This document shows, in pieces, positions 49,585 through 57,777 of a stretch of DNA of 64,000 nucleotides. The DNA lies in contig NZ_QCZH01000001.1 of NCBI RefSeq assembly GCF_003097655.1, forward strand, positions 62,001 to 126,000, written 5' to 3'. Position numbers and translations under genes: made by a program. The notes beneath the pieces are model-generated. The model saw only the letters and a list, made by a program, of their open reading frames with translations, did not search any database and had not been told where the DNA came from. This stretch comes from Flavobacterium laiguense (GTDB lineage: Bacteria; Bacteroidota; Bacteroidia; Flavobacteriales; Flavobacteriaceae). The number at the start of each line of letters is the position of its first letter. Position 1 is the first letter of the stretch.

Positions 49585-50559
49585 ATGAGTTATTCGTACA
49601 TTATAATTGACGATGAACCAGAAAGTGTTTTGAAAACTAAAGCTATTGCTGATGGTTTTTCAGAGCTCTACTTTATAGCGGTAGCCTATAATTATACTGA
49701 TGCCTTAAATTTAATTATAGAACATAACCCCAAATTAATTTTTCTAGAAATAGACCCAGCCAACAAAAAAAGCGATCTCTCCTTGAATCTAATTAATGCA
49801 CTGTATAGATACTTAAAAGTAATTCCTAAAATTATTATAACCACCACAAAAAAAGATTTAGCCTTTGAGGCCATCGAATACGAAGTAACCGATTATTTGA
49901 TAAAGCCATTAAAATCTATCGATTTTAAAAAGTTAATTTTAAAACTGGAAAAATCACATTGCGATGATGAGATTATTTTATTTCAATCCAACAATTTAGA
50001 AGAAAATGAATCCTCAAACTTAAAAGCCGATGATTCACAATCTGATGAAAATATTATTTTATTTCAATCCAACAATTTAGAAGAAAACGAATCCTCAAAT
50101 TTAAAAGCCGATGATTCACATTCCGATGATGAGATTATTTTATTTCAATCCAATCATTTAGAAGAAAACACACCATCAGCTACAACTATTGAAACCCCAA
50201 CCAAGAAAAAAAACCCTGTTTTATGTGTCAAATCGTATGGAGATCATCGGTATATTGATTCAAAAGACATTTGTTATTTACAAGCCGATAATAATTCAAC
50301 CGATATTCATCTAAATAACGGTGAAGTAATCACCGCTTTCAAAACTTTGAAACATTTTGAAGCCGTTCTAACAATCCCATTTATTAGAATTCACAACAGC
50401 TACATTATCAATCGCAATTATATATCCAGGATTCACACCGGAAATTCCGTTTGCTATATTAAGAACACCACAGTAAAACTTCCGTTTTCTAAGTCCTATA
50501 AAAAAAATATAGATTTCATTATAAGTGACTTTTCCAACGAAAACTACATAGAGATCTAA
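49585..50559 (+). CDS. LytTR-family response regulator with altered receiver and repeat linker
   Basis: A 324-residue protein. The receiver domain (1-~118) keeps the acidic pair (IIDDEP, 9-11) and Lys (DYLIKP), but the phospho-acceptor position reads FLEID with Glu55 instead of Asp. Residues ~127-205 are a linker of nearly three copies of a 27-residue unit (DEIILFQSNNLEENESS), encoded by 81-bp DNA repeats. The C-terminal LytTR DNA-binding domain starts KKNPVLCVKSYGDHRYIDSKDICYLQADNN and ends LPFSKSYKKNIDFI. Glu at this site can mimic phosphorylation, so it may be constitutively active. No kinase is directly beside it except the cluster 0.5 kb downstream. Confidence 0.88.
   Translation: MSYSYIIIDDEPESVLKTKAIADGFSELYFIAVAYNYTDALNLIIEHNPKLIFLEIDPANKKSDLSLNLINALYRYLKVIPKIIITTTKKDLAFEAIEYEVTDYLIKPLKSIDFKKLILKLEKSHCDDEIILFQSNNLEENESSNLKADDSQSDENIILFQSNNLEENESSNLKADDSHSDDEIILFQSNHLEENTPSATTIETPTKKKNPVLCVKSYGDHRYIDSKDICYLQADNNSTDIHLNNGEVITAFKTLKHFEAVLTIPFIRIHNSYIINRNYISRIHTGNSVCYIKNTTVKLPFSKSYKKNIDFIISDFSNENYIEI
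49972..50190 (+). repeat. 81-bp coding tandem repeat (~2.7 copies)
   Basis: ATTATTTTATTTCAATCCAA recurs at 49972, 50053 and 50134, exactly 81 bp apart. It is in frame and codes the linker of the LytTR regulator. The copies are nearly identical, implying recent expansion. Confidence 0.9.
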
Positions 50560-50732
50560 AAACCAGTCATTTACCCTGATTTGATGCTCATTCACTAACA
50601 AACCAAGGTCAACTACCACAAACGCTTTTCAATGTAAGAAAAATTTAAGTTTCTTATGTAGTTTTACAAAAGAAATTCCTGCAAAATGGAACTAAAATCG
50701 TAAAACTTTAAAAAACATAAAAACTAGAAATC

Positions 50733-50993
50733 ATGAAAAAAGCTACCTTAACAATCGGATTATTTACATTAGTAATGGTATTAACTTCTTTTACTACACC
50801 AGAAACAACTGCTTCAACAATTGCTGACAATACTACTAACTCCCCTATTGATGGGAATGGAGGACAAGACACTGGAGGCAATCGAAAACACGATTTTACA
50901 GGTGATGCAACAATCACAGTCTCAACAATTCAAATAGCCGACATTGACGGAAATGGCGGGCAAGATACAGGAGGCAATCGAAAACACGATTAA
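50733..50993 (+). CDS. Small secreted protein with duplicated DGNGGQDTGGNRKHD motif
   Basis: An 86-residue protein with an N-terminal signal (KKATLTIGLFTLVMVLTSFT). The mature part is Thr/Ser-rich and has two identical copies of DGNGGQDTGGNRKHD (about 40-54 and 72-86), the second at the extreme C-terminus. No fold or family is recognised. A terminator separates it from a downstream TPR histidine kinase on the same strand. The repeated short motif suits a processed signal peptide or a surface repeat; neither is shown. Confidence 0.7.
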   Translation: MKKATLTIGLFTLVMVLTSFTTPETTASTIADNTTNSPIDGNGGQDTGGNRKHDFTGDATITVSTIQIADIDGNGGQDTGGNRKHD

Positions 50994-51014
50994 TGCTATT
51001 TTCAAAATTAACAC

Positions 51015-51045
51015 AAAGGGGCTGTCATTTAATTGACAGTCCTTT
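51015..51045 (+). terminator. Terminator after the repeat-peptide gene
   Basis: AAAGG..CTGTCA (51015-51027) pairs with TGACAG.CCTTT, followed by a T-run. Confidence 0.8.
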
Positions 51046-51065
51046 TTTTATATCAAAAGATTTAG

Positions 51066-51073
51066 TATTTTTG
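51066..51073 (+). promoter_or_regulatory. -7 box of the histidine kinase operon
   Basis: TATTTTTG matches TAnnTTTG, about 20 nt before the TTG start. Confidence 0.5.
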
Positions 51074-51093
51074 ATACAACTCAAAACCTACTA

Positions 51094-53142
51094 TTGAAAA
51101 AATATTCCTTCATATTATTATTTTTTCTGATTCTTCTAATTGGCTGTACCAATAAAAATAATCCAGAACGAAAAGTCACGCCCTCAGAAGATAGTCTATC
51201 ATCTTACCTATCGCTAGCCAATGATCTTCGTTTACCACTTGAATTTAAGCAGAAATACAATCGGAAAGCATTTGAAATCATCATTAACCAAAAAGACGAT
51301 TCCATAAATAGAGTGAATTTATTCAAAATAGCTAATCGCTATTACAACATGAACGATTGGAAAGGTTATTTTTATACTTCCAAACTCATTTTAGAACGAT
51401 CAAAAAATAGCCATGATACAGTCAATATAGCTAAAGCTTATACCTATTTAGGAGATTACTATGGTGCAAAAAACATTTCGGATAGTGCTTTTTATTATTA
51501 TTTTAAAGCTGAAAAACAATACCTTAATCTTAATGACAACTACAATCTTGCCAAAACACGAATTAGTAAAGCAAATTTACAATACAGTGAAAACGATTAT
51601 TTTAATAGCGAAATAGCAATTTTTAGAGCTTTACGGGCTCTAAAAGAAGAAAAGGCCAATGATTTACGTTATGAATCATACAACCTTCTGGGTATTTTAT
51701 ACAATCAAAGAGAAGAATACGACAAAGCTTTAGAATACCACAACAAAGCTTTATTAAGTATCGACGACAAATCAATACCGCCAGATTTTCAATACAAAGC
51801 ATCTTCCTTAAATAATATGGGGTATGTGTATTTGAACCTGAAAAATTACAACCAAGCCAAAAGCTACTTCCAAAAAGGATTAGAAGAACAAAACTTATTT
51901 GTAGATAAACCCAAATTATACGCCATGTTATTGGATAATTTGGCTTATGCCAAATTCAAACTTAACGAATCTAATGGACTTCCGGAACAGTTTTACAGGG
52001 CTCTTAAAATCAGAGATAGTTTGAACCTCACCGCAGGAGTCATTATCAACAAAACCCATTTATCCGAGTATTTTGCATACAAAAAGGACACTTTAAAAGC
52101 CGTTCGATATGCCAAACAAGCACTTGCTTTGTCTAGAAGCACCAACCGTCTAGGAAGTATCCTGGAAACCCTTAAACAGATGGGGGTCGTAGATCCCAAA
52201 AATGCTTCTAAATATTCTAAAGAATACATCCTTATCAATGATCGTTTACAAAAAGCTGAACGAAAAATGGGTGAAAAATTTTCTAGAATAGAATATGAAA
52301 CGGATCAAATTAAAGTTGAAAACATCCATTTAGAAGATAAAAATAAGAAATTATTGTTTATTTTTGGCGGATTAGCCATTCTAGCCGCTTTATTGTACAT
52401 CATTAAAGCACAAAAAACCAAGCAACGAGAATTGTTGTTCATTCAACAACAACAACAAGCCAATACCGACATTTATAACTTACTAATTTCACAGCAAAAC
52501 ACTATAGAAATCAATAGTATAAAAGAGAAAAAAAGAGTGGCACAAGAATTACACGATGGTGTTTTGGGAAGGATGTTTGGTGTTCGAATTAATTTGGATA
52601 GTTTAAATAAAATTAAAGATGACTCCGGAATAGAAAAAAGACTCAATTACTTAACCGAACTAAAAAATATCGAACAAGATATACGTGAAATTTCACATAA
52701 CCTGAATAGAGAGAAGTCAGAATTAATCAACAACTTCGTCGCGATAGTCACTAATTTATTTGAAGAACAAAAGAAAACCTATAAATCTACATTTGTTCAC
52801 AGTATTGACACTGCCATAAAATGGGATCAGATTGACAATGCCATTAAAATTAATTTATATCGAATTCTTCAGGAATCCTTACAGAATTGCAACAAATATG
52901 CTAATGCGACAACTATAAATGTTGAAATCGAAAAACAGGATATGGATTTGGTTCTAAAAATTATTGACAATGGAATAGGGTTTAATGTAAACCGGGCCAA
53001 AAAAGGGATTGGATTACTCAATATAAAGTCACGCACAAATGAATGTAAAGGTACCCTAGAACTAAAATCAAAAAAAGAGGAAGGTACCTCCGTTACTATA
53101 ATTGTCCCGATAGAACAAACACATAAAACGACAACAAAATGA
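51094..53142 (+). CDS. TPR-containing sensor histidine kinase, lipoprotein-type signal
   Basis: A 682-residue protein starting at TTG (51094); no better ATG precedes the signal. The signal KKYSFILLFFLILLIGC ends in a lipobox Cys. About six TPR units span 70-390 (YNLLGILYNQREEYDKALEYHNKALL; NNMGYVYLNLKNYNQAKSYFQKGL). One transmembrane helix is at ~425-442. The HisKA_3 box RVAQELHDGVLG has His487, and the ATPase ends with DNGIGFNVNRAKKGIGLLNI. It senses something outside through its TPRs and phosphorylates the response regulator whose ATG overlaps its stop. Confidence 0.93.
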   Translation: MKKYSFILLFFLILLIGCTNKNNPERKVTPSEDSLSSYLSLANDLRLPLEFKQKYNRKAFEIIINQKDDSINRVNLFKIANRYYNMNDWKGYFYTSKLILERSKNSHDTVNIAKAYTYLGDYYGAKNISDSAFYYYFKAEKQYLNLNDNYNLAKTRISKANLQYSENDYFNSEIAIFRALRALKEEKANDLRYESYNLLGILYNQREEYDKALEYHNKALLSIDDKSIPPDFQYKASSLNNMGYVYLNLKNYNQAKSYFQKGLEEQNLFVDKPKLYAMLLDNLAYAKFKLNESNGLPEQFYRALKIRDSLNLTAGVIINKTHLSEYFAYKKDTLKAVRYAKQALALSRSTNRLGSILETLKQMGVVDPKNASKYSKEYILINDRLQKAERKMGEKFSRIEYETDQIKVENIHLEDKNKKLLFIFGGLAILAALLYIIKAQKTKQRELLFIQQQQQANTDIYNLLISQQNTIEINSIKEKKRVAQELHDGVLGRMFGVRINLDSLNKIKDDSGIEKRLNYLTELKNIEQDIREISHNLNREKSELINNFVAIVTNLFEEQKKTYKSTFVHSIDTAIKWDQIDNAIKINLYRILQESLQNCNKYANATTINVEIEKQDMDLVLKIIDNGIGFNVNRAKKGIGLLNIKSRTNECKGTLELKSKKEEGTSVTIIVPIEQTHKTTTK

Positions 53143-53834
53143 TAGTTGACTCAAACGTGGAACCATTAATTAAGAAAAATATTTTAATAGTAGACGATCA
53201 TCCCTTTATCATCGACGGCTATAAAAATGCAATTACGAGATACAATCCCAACCTATACGAATACTTTTTTTCTCAAGGCAAGGACTGTCAGTCAGGATAT
53301 GAAATCATAACAAATCCTGAAACAACTCCTTTTGACGTTGCTTTTCTTGACATTAGCATGCCTGTTTACGAAGAAAAAGGAATTCATTCTGGTGAAGATT
53401 TGGCAAAATTAATTATGAAAATAATGCCCAATTGCAAAATTATTCTGCTCACCATGTACACTGAATTACTCAAGATAAAAGAAATAATAGATACCATTAA
53501 TCCAGCAGGTCTGGTCATAAAAAATGATTTGACTTTTGATGAATTAATTTTTGGTTTTGACAAAGTATTGAAAGGTGAAACCTACTACAGTCATTCTATA
53601 ATCAAAATGTCCAGTCAAAATGAAAATGATATTGACGGTATTGACCAATTTGACAAACTAATTTTATTTCATATTTCTAAAGGAACCAAAACTAGTGAAA
53701 TTACCCAATACATTCCAATCTCTTTGAGTGCTATAGAACGAAGAAAAATTCAACTAAAAGAATTATTTAAAATTGACGACGGAAGCGATATTGAATTAGT
53801 CCGTGTGGCCAAAAATAAAGGTATTATTTTCTAA
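53139..53834 (+). CDS. NarL/LuxR-type response regulator
   Basis: A 231-residue regulator. The receiver domain has IVDDHP (17-22) and phospho-acceptor Asp71 (DVAFLDISMP), with a conserved Lys in AGLVIKNDLT. The C-terminal ~60 residues form a LuxR-like HTH (FDKLILFHISKGTKTSEITQYIPISLSAIERRKIQLKELF), somewhat diverged. The start overlaps the kinase stop (ATGA), giving a coupled two-component pair. Targets are unknown; the repeat-peptide gene immediately upstream is a plausible one. Confidence 0.93.
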   Translation: MIVDSNVEPLIKKNILIVDDHPFIIDGYKNAITRYNPNLYEYFFSQGKDCQSGYEIITNPETTPFDVAFLDISMPVYEEKGIHSGEDLAKLIMKIMPNCKIILLTMYTELLKIKEIIDTINPAGLVIKNDLTFDELIFGFDKVLKGETYYSHSIIKMSSQNENDIDGIDQFDKLILFHISKGTKTSEITQYIPISLSAIERRKIQLKELFKIDDGSDIELVRVAKNKGIIF

Positions 53835-53850
53835 ATCAGTTAAAAACAAA

Positions 53851-53875
53851 AAATGACACTTATTAAGTGTCATTT
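53851..53875 (+). terminator. Terminator after the two-component operon
   Basis: AAATGACACTT (53851-53861) pairs perfectly with 53865-53875, followed by a T-run. Confidence 0.9.
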
Positions 53876-53924
53876 TTTTTCTCCTTACTCCTCTAACCAA
53901 GAAGAAGAGAGTTTTATAAAGTAT

Positions 53925-54971
53925 CTATTCGCGTATGGCATCCCAACCTCTTGCTTTTAAGGCAATTTTAGTATTGGCTCTGGTAATTAGATGAATTCCT
54001 TCACTTTCTTGGGTCATGTGACCAATAATGCTGAAATTTGGATTGCCTTTTATCTTTTCAAAGTCTTCCATAGCAATGGTAAAGAGCAATTCATAATCCT
54101 CTCCTCCGTTGATGGCTACTGTTGTACTATCAATATTAAATTCTTCGCAAACATTGATAAATTGAGGATCTATTGGCAATTTATCTTCATATAAATTACA
54201 CCCTACACCTGATTGTTTGCATAAATGCATAATTTCCGAAGATAAACCATCCGAAATATCAATCATTGAGGTAGGTTTTATTTCTAAGGCATGCAGCAAA
54301 GTACGAACGTCTTTTCGGGCTTCCGGTTTCAATTGGCGCTCAATCAAATACGTGTACGCATCCAGATCAGGTTGTGAATTTGGGTTTACCTGAAAAACTT
54401 GCTTTTCTCTTTCCAGCACTTGCAATCCCATATAAGCCGCTCCAATATCTCCTGTGACTACCAATAAATCGGTTTCTTTTGCGCCGTTTCTATAAACAAT
54501 TTCGTCTTCATCAGCTTCACCAAGAACTGTGATACTGATGATTAATCCTTTTTGAGAAGAAGTGGTGTCCCCGCCTATGACATCAACTTTATATTCTTCG
54601 GCAGCATGGGTTATTCCAGCAAATAATTCTTCTAAAGCTTCTAGTGGGAAACGATTGGATACCGCTATAGAAACCGTGATTTGAGTCGCTTTGGCATTCA
54701 TAGCACAAATATCAGAAATATTAACCACGACAGCTTTGTAACCCAAATGCTTCAAAGGCATGTAAGCCAAATCAAAATGTACCCCTTCAATCAATAAATC
54801 GGTCGAAACGACTACTTTCTTTTCCTTGAAATCCAATACGGCTGCGTCATCTCCAATCCCTTTTAGTGTAGAAGGTTGATTGATTCCGAAGTTTTTTGTT
54901 AAATGGTCTATCAATCCAAATTCTCCTAATTGAGCTATACTGGTGCGTTGTGGGGTTTTATCTTCAATCAT
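53925..54971 (-). CDS. thiL: Thiamine-monophosphate kinase
   Basis: A 348-residue ATP-dependent kinase. GIGDDAAVLDF near residue 42 is the nucleotide/Mg entry motif, followed by STDLLIEGVHFD, then VVNISDICAMNAKATQITVS, then DVIGGDTTSSQKGL and a late INGGEDYELLFT. It phosphorylates thiamine monophosphate to the diphosphate cofactor. It stands alone from other thi genes, with its own -7 box at 55013-55020. Confidence 0.95.
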   Translation of the reverse strand: MIEDKTPQRTSIAQLGEFGLIDHLTKNFGINQPSTLKGIGDDAAVLDFKEKKVVVSTDLLIEGVHFDLAYMPLKHLGYKAVVVNISDICAMNAKATQITVSIAVSNRFPLEALEELFAGITHAAEEYKVDVIGGDTTSSQKGLIISITVLGEADEDEIVYRNGAKETDLLVVTGDIGAAYMGLQVLEREKQVFQVNPNSQPDLDAYTYLIERQLKPEARKDVRTLLHALEIKPTSMIDISDGLSSEIMHLCKQSGVGCNLYEDKLPIDPQFINVCEEFNIDSTTVAINGGEDYELLFTIAMEDFEKIKGNPNFSIIGHMTQESEGIHLITRANTKIALKARGWDAIRE

Positions 54972-55012
54972 TTTATTGTTTTATTACATCATTTTGACTT
55001 TTGCCAAAGCTG

Positions 55013-55020
55013 CAAAGGTA
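55013..55020 (-). promoter_or_regulatory. -7 box of thiL
   Basis: TACCTTTG on the minus strand matches TAnnTTTG, about 41 bp before the start. No TPP riboswitch is apparent. Confidence 0.55.
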
Positions 55021-55128
55021 CGAAGTTGATTTGCTTTATAAATTTAAAATGGGAGAGATTTTTATTATCCCTTTTTTACGAATTTAACTAATTTTATTGC
55101 ACCTTTAATTTTCTAAAACATTCAAAAA

Positions 55129-56061
55129 ATGACCACATACGATATCATTACTCTCACAGTTAATCCTGCTTTAGACAAAAGTGCCCATTTTAAGGGTTTG
55201 GTTGCCGAACAAAAAATTCGTTGCGAAGAACCACGCTTTGATGCTGGAGGTGGCGGAATTAATGTTTCTAAAGCCATTTCGCGTTTGGGTGGTACTTCTT
55301 TGGCGGTATTTACTTCTGGAGGGCCAACCGGAAAAATGCTGGAAGAATTGGTTGCCAAAGAATCCATCCCTTTTCAAGCCATTCATATCCAAACTTGGAC
55401 TAGAGAAAGTTTTGTTGCGGTAGATGACAATACCAATTCTCAGTATCGTTTTGGCTTTACAGGAGGTGAAATCACCGACGAAGAAGAACAAGCAATTCTC
55501 AATTCCTTAGCGACTTTCAAACCAAAATTTATGGTAGCCAGTGGCAGTTTGAACGAGGGTTTGCCTACTGCTTTTTATCAAAAAGTTGCAGAAATCGCCA
55601 AAAAATCAAATTCAAAACTAATAGTGGATACCTCAGGAGAAGCCTTAAAAAAAGTAGTGGAAATTGGTGTCTATCTCATCAAGCCAAACGTAGGCGAACT
55701 AGCCAAATTAATTGGGGTAGAACGATTAGAAATGGAAGAAGTCAATGAAGCCGCCAAGCAAATCATTGCCAAAGGTGGAGCCGAAATTGTAGTGGTTTCT
55801 CTCGGGCCACAAGGAGCGGTTTTAGTCACCAAAGACAGTTATGAATTTGTCCCTGCTCCCAATGTAGCCAAGAAAAGTACCGTTGGTGCCGGTGACAGCA
55901 TGGTGGGTGGGATGGTTTGGGCGCTTTCGCAAAATAAAAGCCTGAAAAAAGTCATTCGGTGGGGAGTTGCCTGCGGTTCTGCGGCCACAATGAACGAAGG
56001 AACCCAATTGTTTAAAGGTGCAGATGCGCAACGATTATTTGATTGGTTGAAGAGTAAATAA
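55129..56061 (+). CDS. PfkB-family hexose-phosphate kinase
   Basis: A 310-residue ribokinase-fold enzyme. ITLTVNPALDKSAHFKGL and DAGGGGINVSKAISRLGG are typical of 1-phosphofructokinase/Pfk-2. The catalytic anion-hole motif is STVGAGDSMVGGMV with Asp as base. It phosphorylates fructose 6-phosphate, fructose 1-phosphate or tagatose 6-phosphate; E. coli Pfk-2 is the closest type by motif, but the sugar cannot be fixed from sequence. It is monocistronic. Confidence 0.9.
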   Translation: MTTYDIITLTVNPALDKSAHFKGLVAEQKIRCEEPRFDAGGGGINVSKAISRLGGTSLAVFTSGGPTGKMLEELVAKESIPFQAIHIQTWTRESFVAVDDNTNSQYRFGFTGGEITDEEEQAILNSLATFKPKFMVASGSLNEGLPTAFYQKVAEIAKKSNSKLIVDTSGEALKKVVEIGVYLIKPNVGELAKLIGVERLEMEEVNEAAKQIIAKGGAEIVVVSLGPQGAVLVTKDSYEFVPAPNVAKKSTVGAGDSMVGGMVWALSQNKSLKKVIRWGVACGSAATMNEGTQLFKGADAQRLFDWLKSK

Positions 56062-56118
56062 TTTAAAAAAATATAAAAATAAATTTACTGCTGACAAACT
56101 GTTGCCACCGACCGTGTT

Positions 56119-56126
56119 TAATTTTG
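56119..56126 (+). promoter_or_regulatory. -7 box of the DinB gene
   Basis: TAATTTTG matches TAnnTTTG and lies inside the longer frame, so translation most likely begins at ATG 56156. Confidence 0.55.
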
Positions 56127-56155
56127 GAGAAGTAAAAAATCAAACCTTTAAAATT

Positions 56156-56638
56156 ATGAAGACATTAGCAGCACAAGTTATTACCCCAGAAGATTTATTA
56201 AAACATTGGCAAGGACATCGTGCATTGACACGTCGTGTGATTGAAGCCTTTCCGGAAAAAGATTTTTTTGGATTTTCCATCGCGGGGATGCGCCCTTTTT
56301 CAAAATTGACAAATGAACTTTTGTCAATTGCTTCGCCTGCCCTAAAAGGAATTGTCAATCGAGACAGTCAACCCTTTACTGAAAAAGACACAGAAGAATT
56401 AACCACAAAAGCACAATACCTTCAAAAATGGGATGAATCAACTAAAAAAATCAATGATAACTGGCAGAAATTAGCTGTCGAAGATTTTGGTGAAACCTTT
56501 AATCTTTTTGGGCAATATGAATTTCCAATCATTCACAATATTTTTTATTTTATTGATAATGAAGTTCATCATCGAGGACAGGGATATGTCTATTTACGTG
56601 CTTTAGGCATTGAACCGCCTTTTTTCTGGGAAAGATAA
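56156..56638 (+). CDS. DinB family protein
   Basis: A 160-residue four-helix protein. The chosen start (MKTLAAQVITPEDLLKHWQGH) is downstream of the promoter; an upstream in-frame ATG at 56102 would add 18 unrelated residues. Metal-type histidines appear in KHWQGHRALTRRV and in the C-terminal DNEVHHRGQGYVYLRALG. DinB-like proteins include mycothiol/bacillithiol S-transferases and many of unknown role. No partner is evident. Confidence 0.85.
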   Translation: MKTLAAQVITPEDLLKHWQGHRALTRRVIEAFPEKDFFGFSIAGMRPFSKLTNELLSIASPALKGIVNRDSQPFTEKDTEELTTKAQYLQKWDESTKKINDNWQKLAVEDFGETFNLFGQYEFPIIHNIFYFIDNEVHHRGQGYVYLRALGIEPPFFWER

Positions 56639-56645
56639 AATTATT

Positions 56646-56680
56646 AAAACTCCTAAGATGAATTTCATTTTAGGAGTTTT
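56646..56680. terminator. Bidirectional terminator
   Basis: AAAACTCCTAA (56646-56656) pairs perfectly with 56670-56680 between the convergent DinB and WYL-regulator genes. Confidence 0.85.
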
Positions 56681-56683
56681 TTT

Positions 56684-57643
56684 TTATAAAAGTAGTTGTT
56701 TATTTATTTCCAGTAATTCTAGGATTCTTGTTTTTAACCTTTCGGGTTCTATTATTTGGGCATAATCTCCAAACATCAGATACCAACGCGAAAAACCTTC
56801 TTCGACATCACGAGACATAAAGGTCATTTCGATTTGGTCGCCAACTTCTTTTTCAGAAACAAAGCCATGATATTTTCTTTCGTACGATAGATATTTTGCT
56901 ATTTTTTTCTCAACAAGAATGCGCACTTTAGTAGTTGGGATACTTTCATTTTTATTCAAAAAAGTTTCTAGCGAATCATGTTCTAATGTAAAAAGAATAT
57001 CCGTTTTTTTGATTCCGTGAACCCGGTCAGCCCGAAATTGTCTGTAATCTTTACGCAAATGGCAATAGCCTAACATATACCAATTGTTGTTATCATGAAA
57101 AACACCAACAGGTTCAATATGTCGCACTGTAATTCCATCTGATTGAATAGCTTCATACGAAAGAACAACTTGTGTTTTTTCGGCAATACTTTCAAAAAGT
57201 GTTGCCAAAGTATTGGGCGATTTATCATTAAAAAGTTTCCCTGATGATTGCATCAAAACACTCGATTCAATACTTGAAACCCAATCTTTATCATCGCTTC
57301 GAAGCACCGCTTTTAATTTATACATAGCCGAAGCATAATGGTTTCCAAGAGTGGTATCGGTAAATTTCTGCATTAATTTTTCAGCAGCAATAAAACTACT
57401 GGCTTCTTCTCGGGTAAACATTACTGGCGGTAATCTGTAGCCCTCCATTAAAGCATAACCAACTCCAGCTTCACTATAAATAGGAACTCCCGAAGCTTCT
57501 AATGTGCGAATGTCACGATAAATAGTTCGTAAACTAACTTCAAAACGATCTGCCAATTCTTGGGCTTTTACTATTTTTTTGGATTGCAATTGAATGAGAA
57601 TTGCAACGATTCGGTCAAATCGTTTTGGGGATTCATCAAGCAT
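56684..57643 (-). CDS. YafY-type HTH/WYL transcriptional regulator
   Basis: A 319-residue protein. The N-terminal winged HTH is RIVAILIQLQSKKIVKAQELADRFEVSLRTIYRDIRTLEASGVPI. The middle WYL-domain region has ...HIEPVGVFHDNNNWYMLGYCHLRKDYRQFRADRVHGI. A C-terminal WCX extension follows. WYL domains sense ligands, often nucleic acids or nucleotides. It may act on its own promoter (57662-57669) or on the neighbouring DinB gene, a frequent pairing in my experience of such genomes. Confidence 0.92.
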   Translation of the reverse strand: MLDESPKRFDRIVAILIQLQSKKIVKAQELADRFEVSLRTIYRDIRTLEASGVPIYSEAGVGYALMEGYRLPPVMFTREEASSFIAAEKLMQKFTDTTLGNHYASAMYKLKAVLRSDDKDWVSSIESSVLMQSSGKLFNDKSPNTLATLFESIAEKTQVVLSYEAIQSDGITVRHIEPVGVFHDNNNWYMLGYCHLRKDYRQFRADRVHGIKKTDILFTLEHDSLETFLNKNESIPTTKVRILVEKKIAKYLSYERKYHGFVSEKEVGDQIEMTFMSRDVEEGFSRWYLMFGDYAQIIEPERLKTRILELLEINKQLLL

Positions 57644-57661
57644 AATAGAAAATCTTTATTT

Positions 57662-57669
57662 CAAAGATA
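57662..57669 (-). promoter_or_regulatory. -7 box of the WYL regulator gene
   Basis: TATCTTTG on the minus strand matches TAnnTTTG, 18 bp from the start codon. Confidence 0.55.
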
Positions 57670-57708
57670 ATATTTTAGAAGGTATTTGGATTGGTGGATC
57701 TAAACAAA

Positions 57709-57738
57709 AAAACCTGACAACTTTCGCTGTCAGGTTTT
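57709..57738 (-). terminator. Terminator after lepA
   Basis: AAAACCTGACA (57709-57719) pairs perfectly with 57728-57738, with a T-run on the minus strand. Confidence 0.88.
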
Positions 57739-57777
57739 CTCTATATTCTATTCTCTTTTTTCTTTATTCTAAAAAAA

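Noticed and set aside
55013..55128. TPP riboswitch upstream of thiL
   Set aside because: No THI-box-like conserved segments are visible in the short leader, and only a standard -7 box is present.
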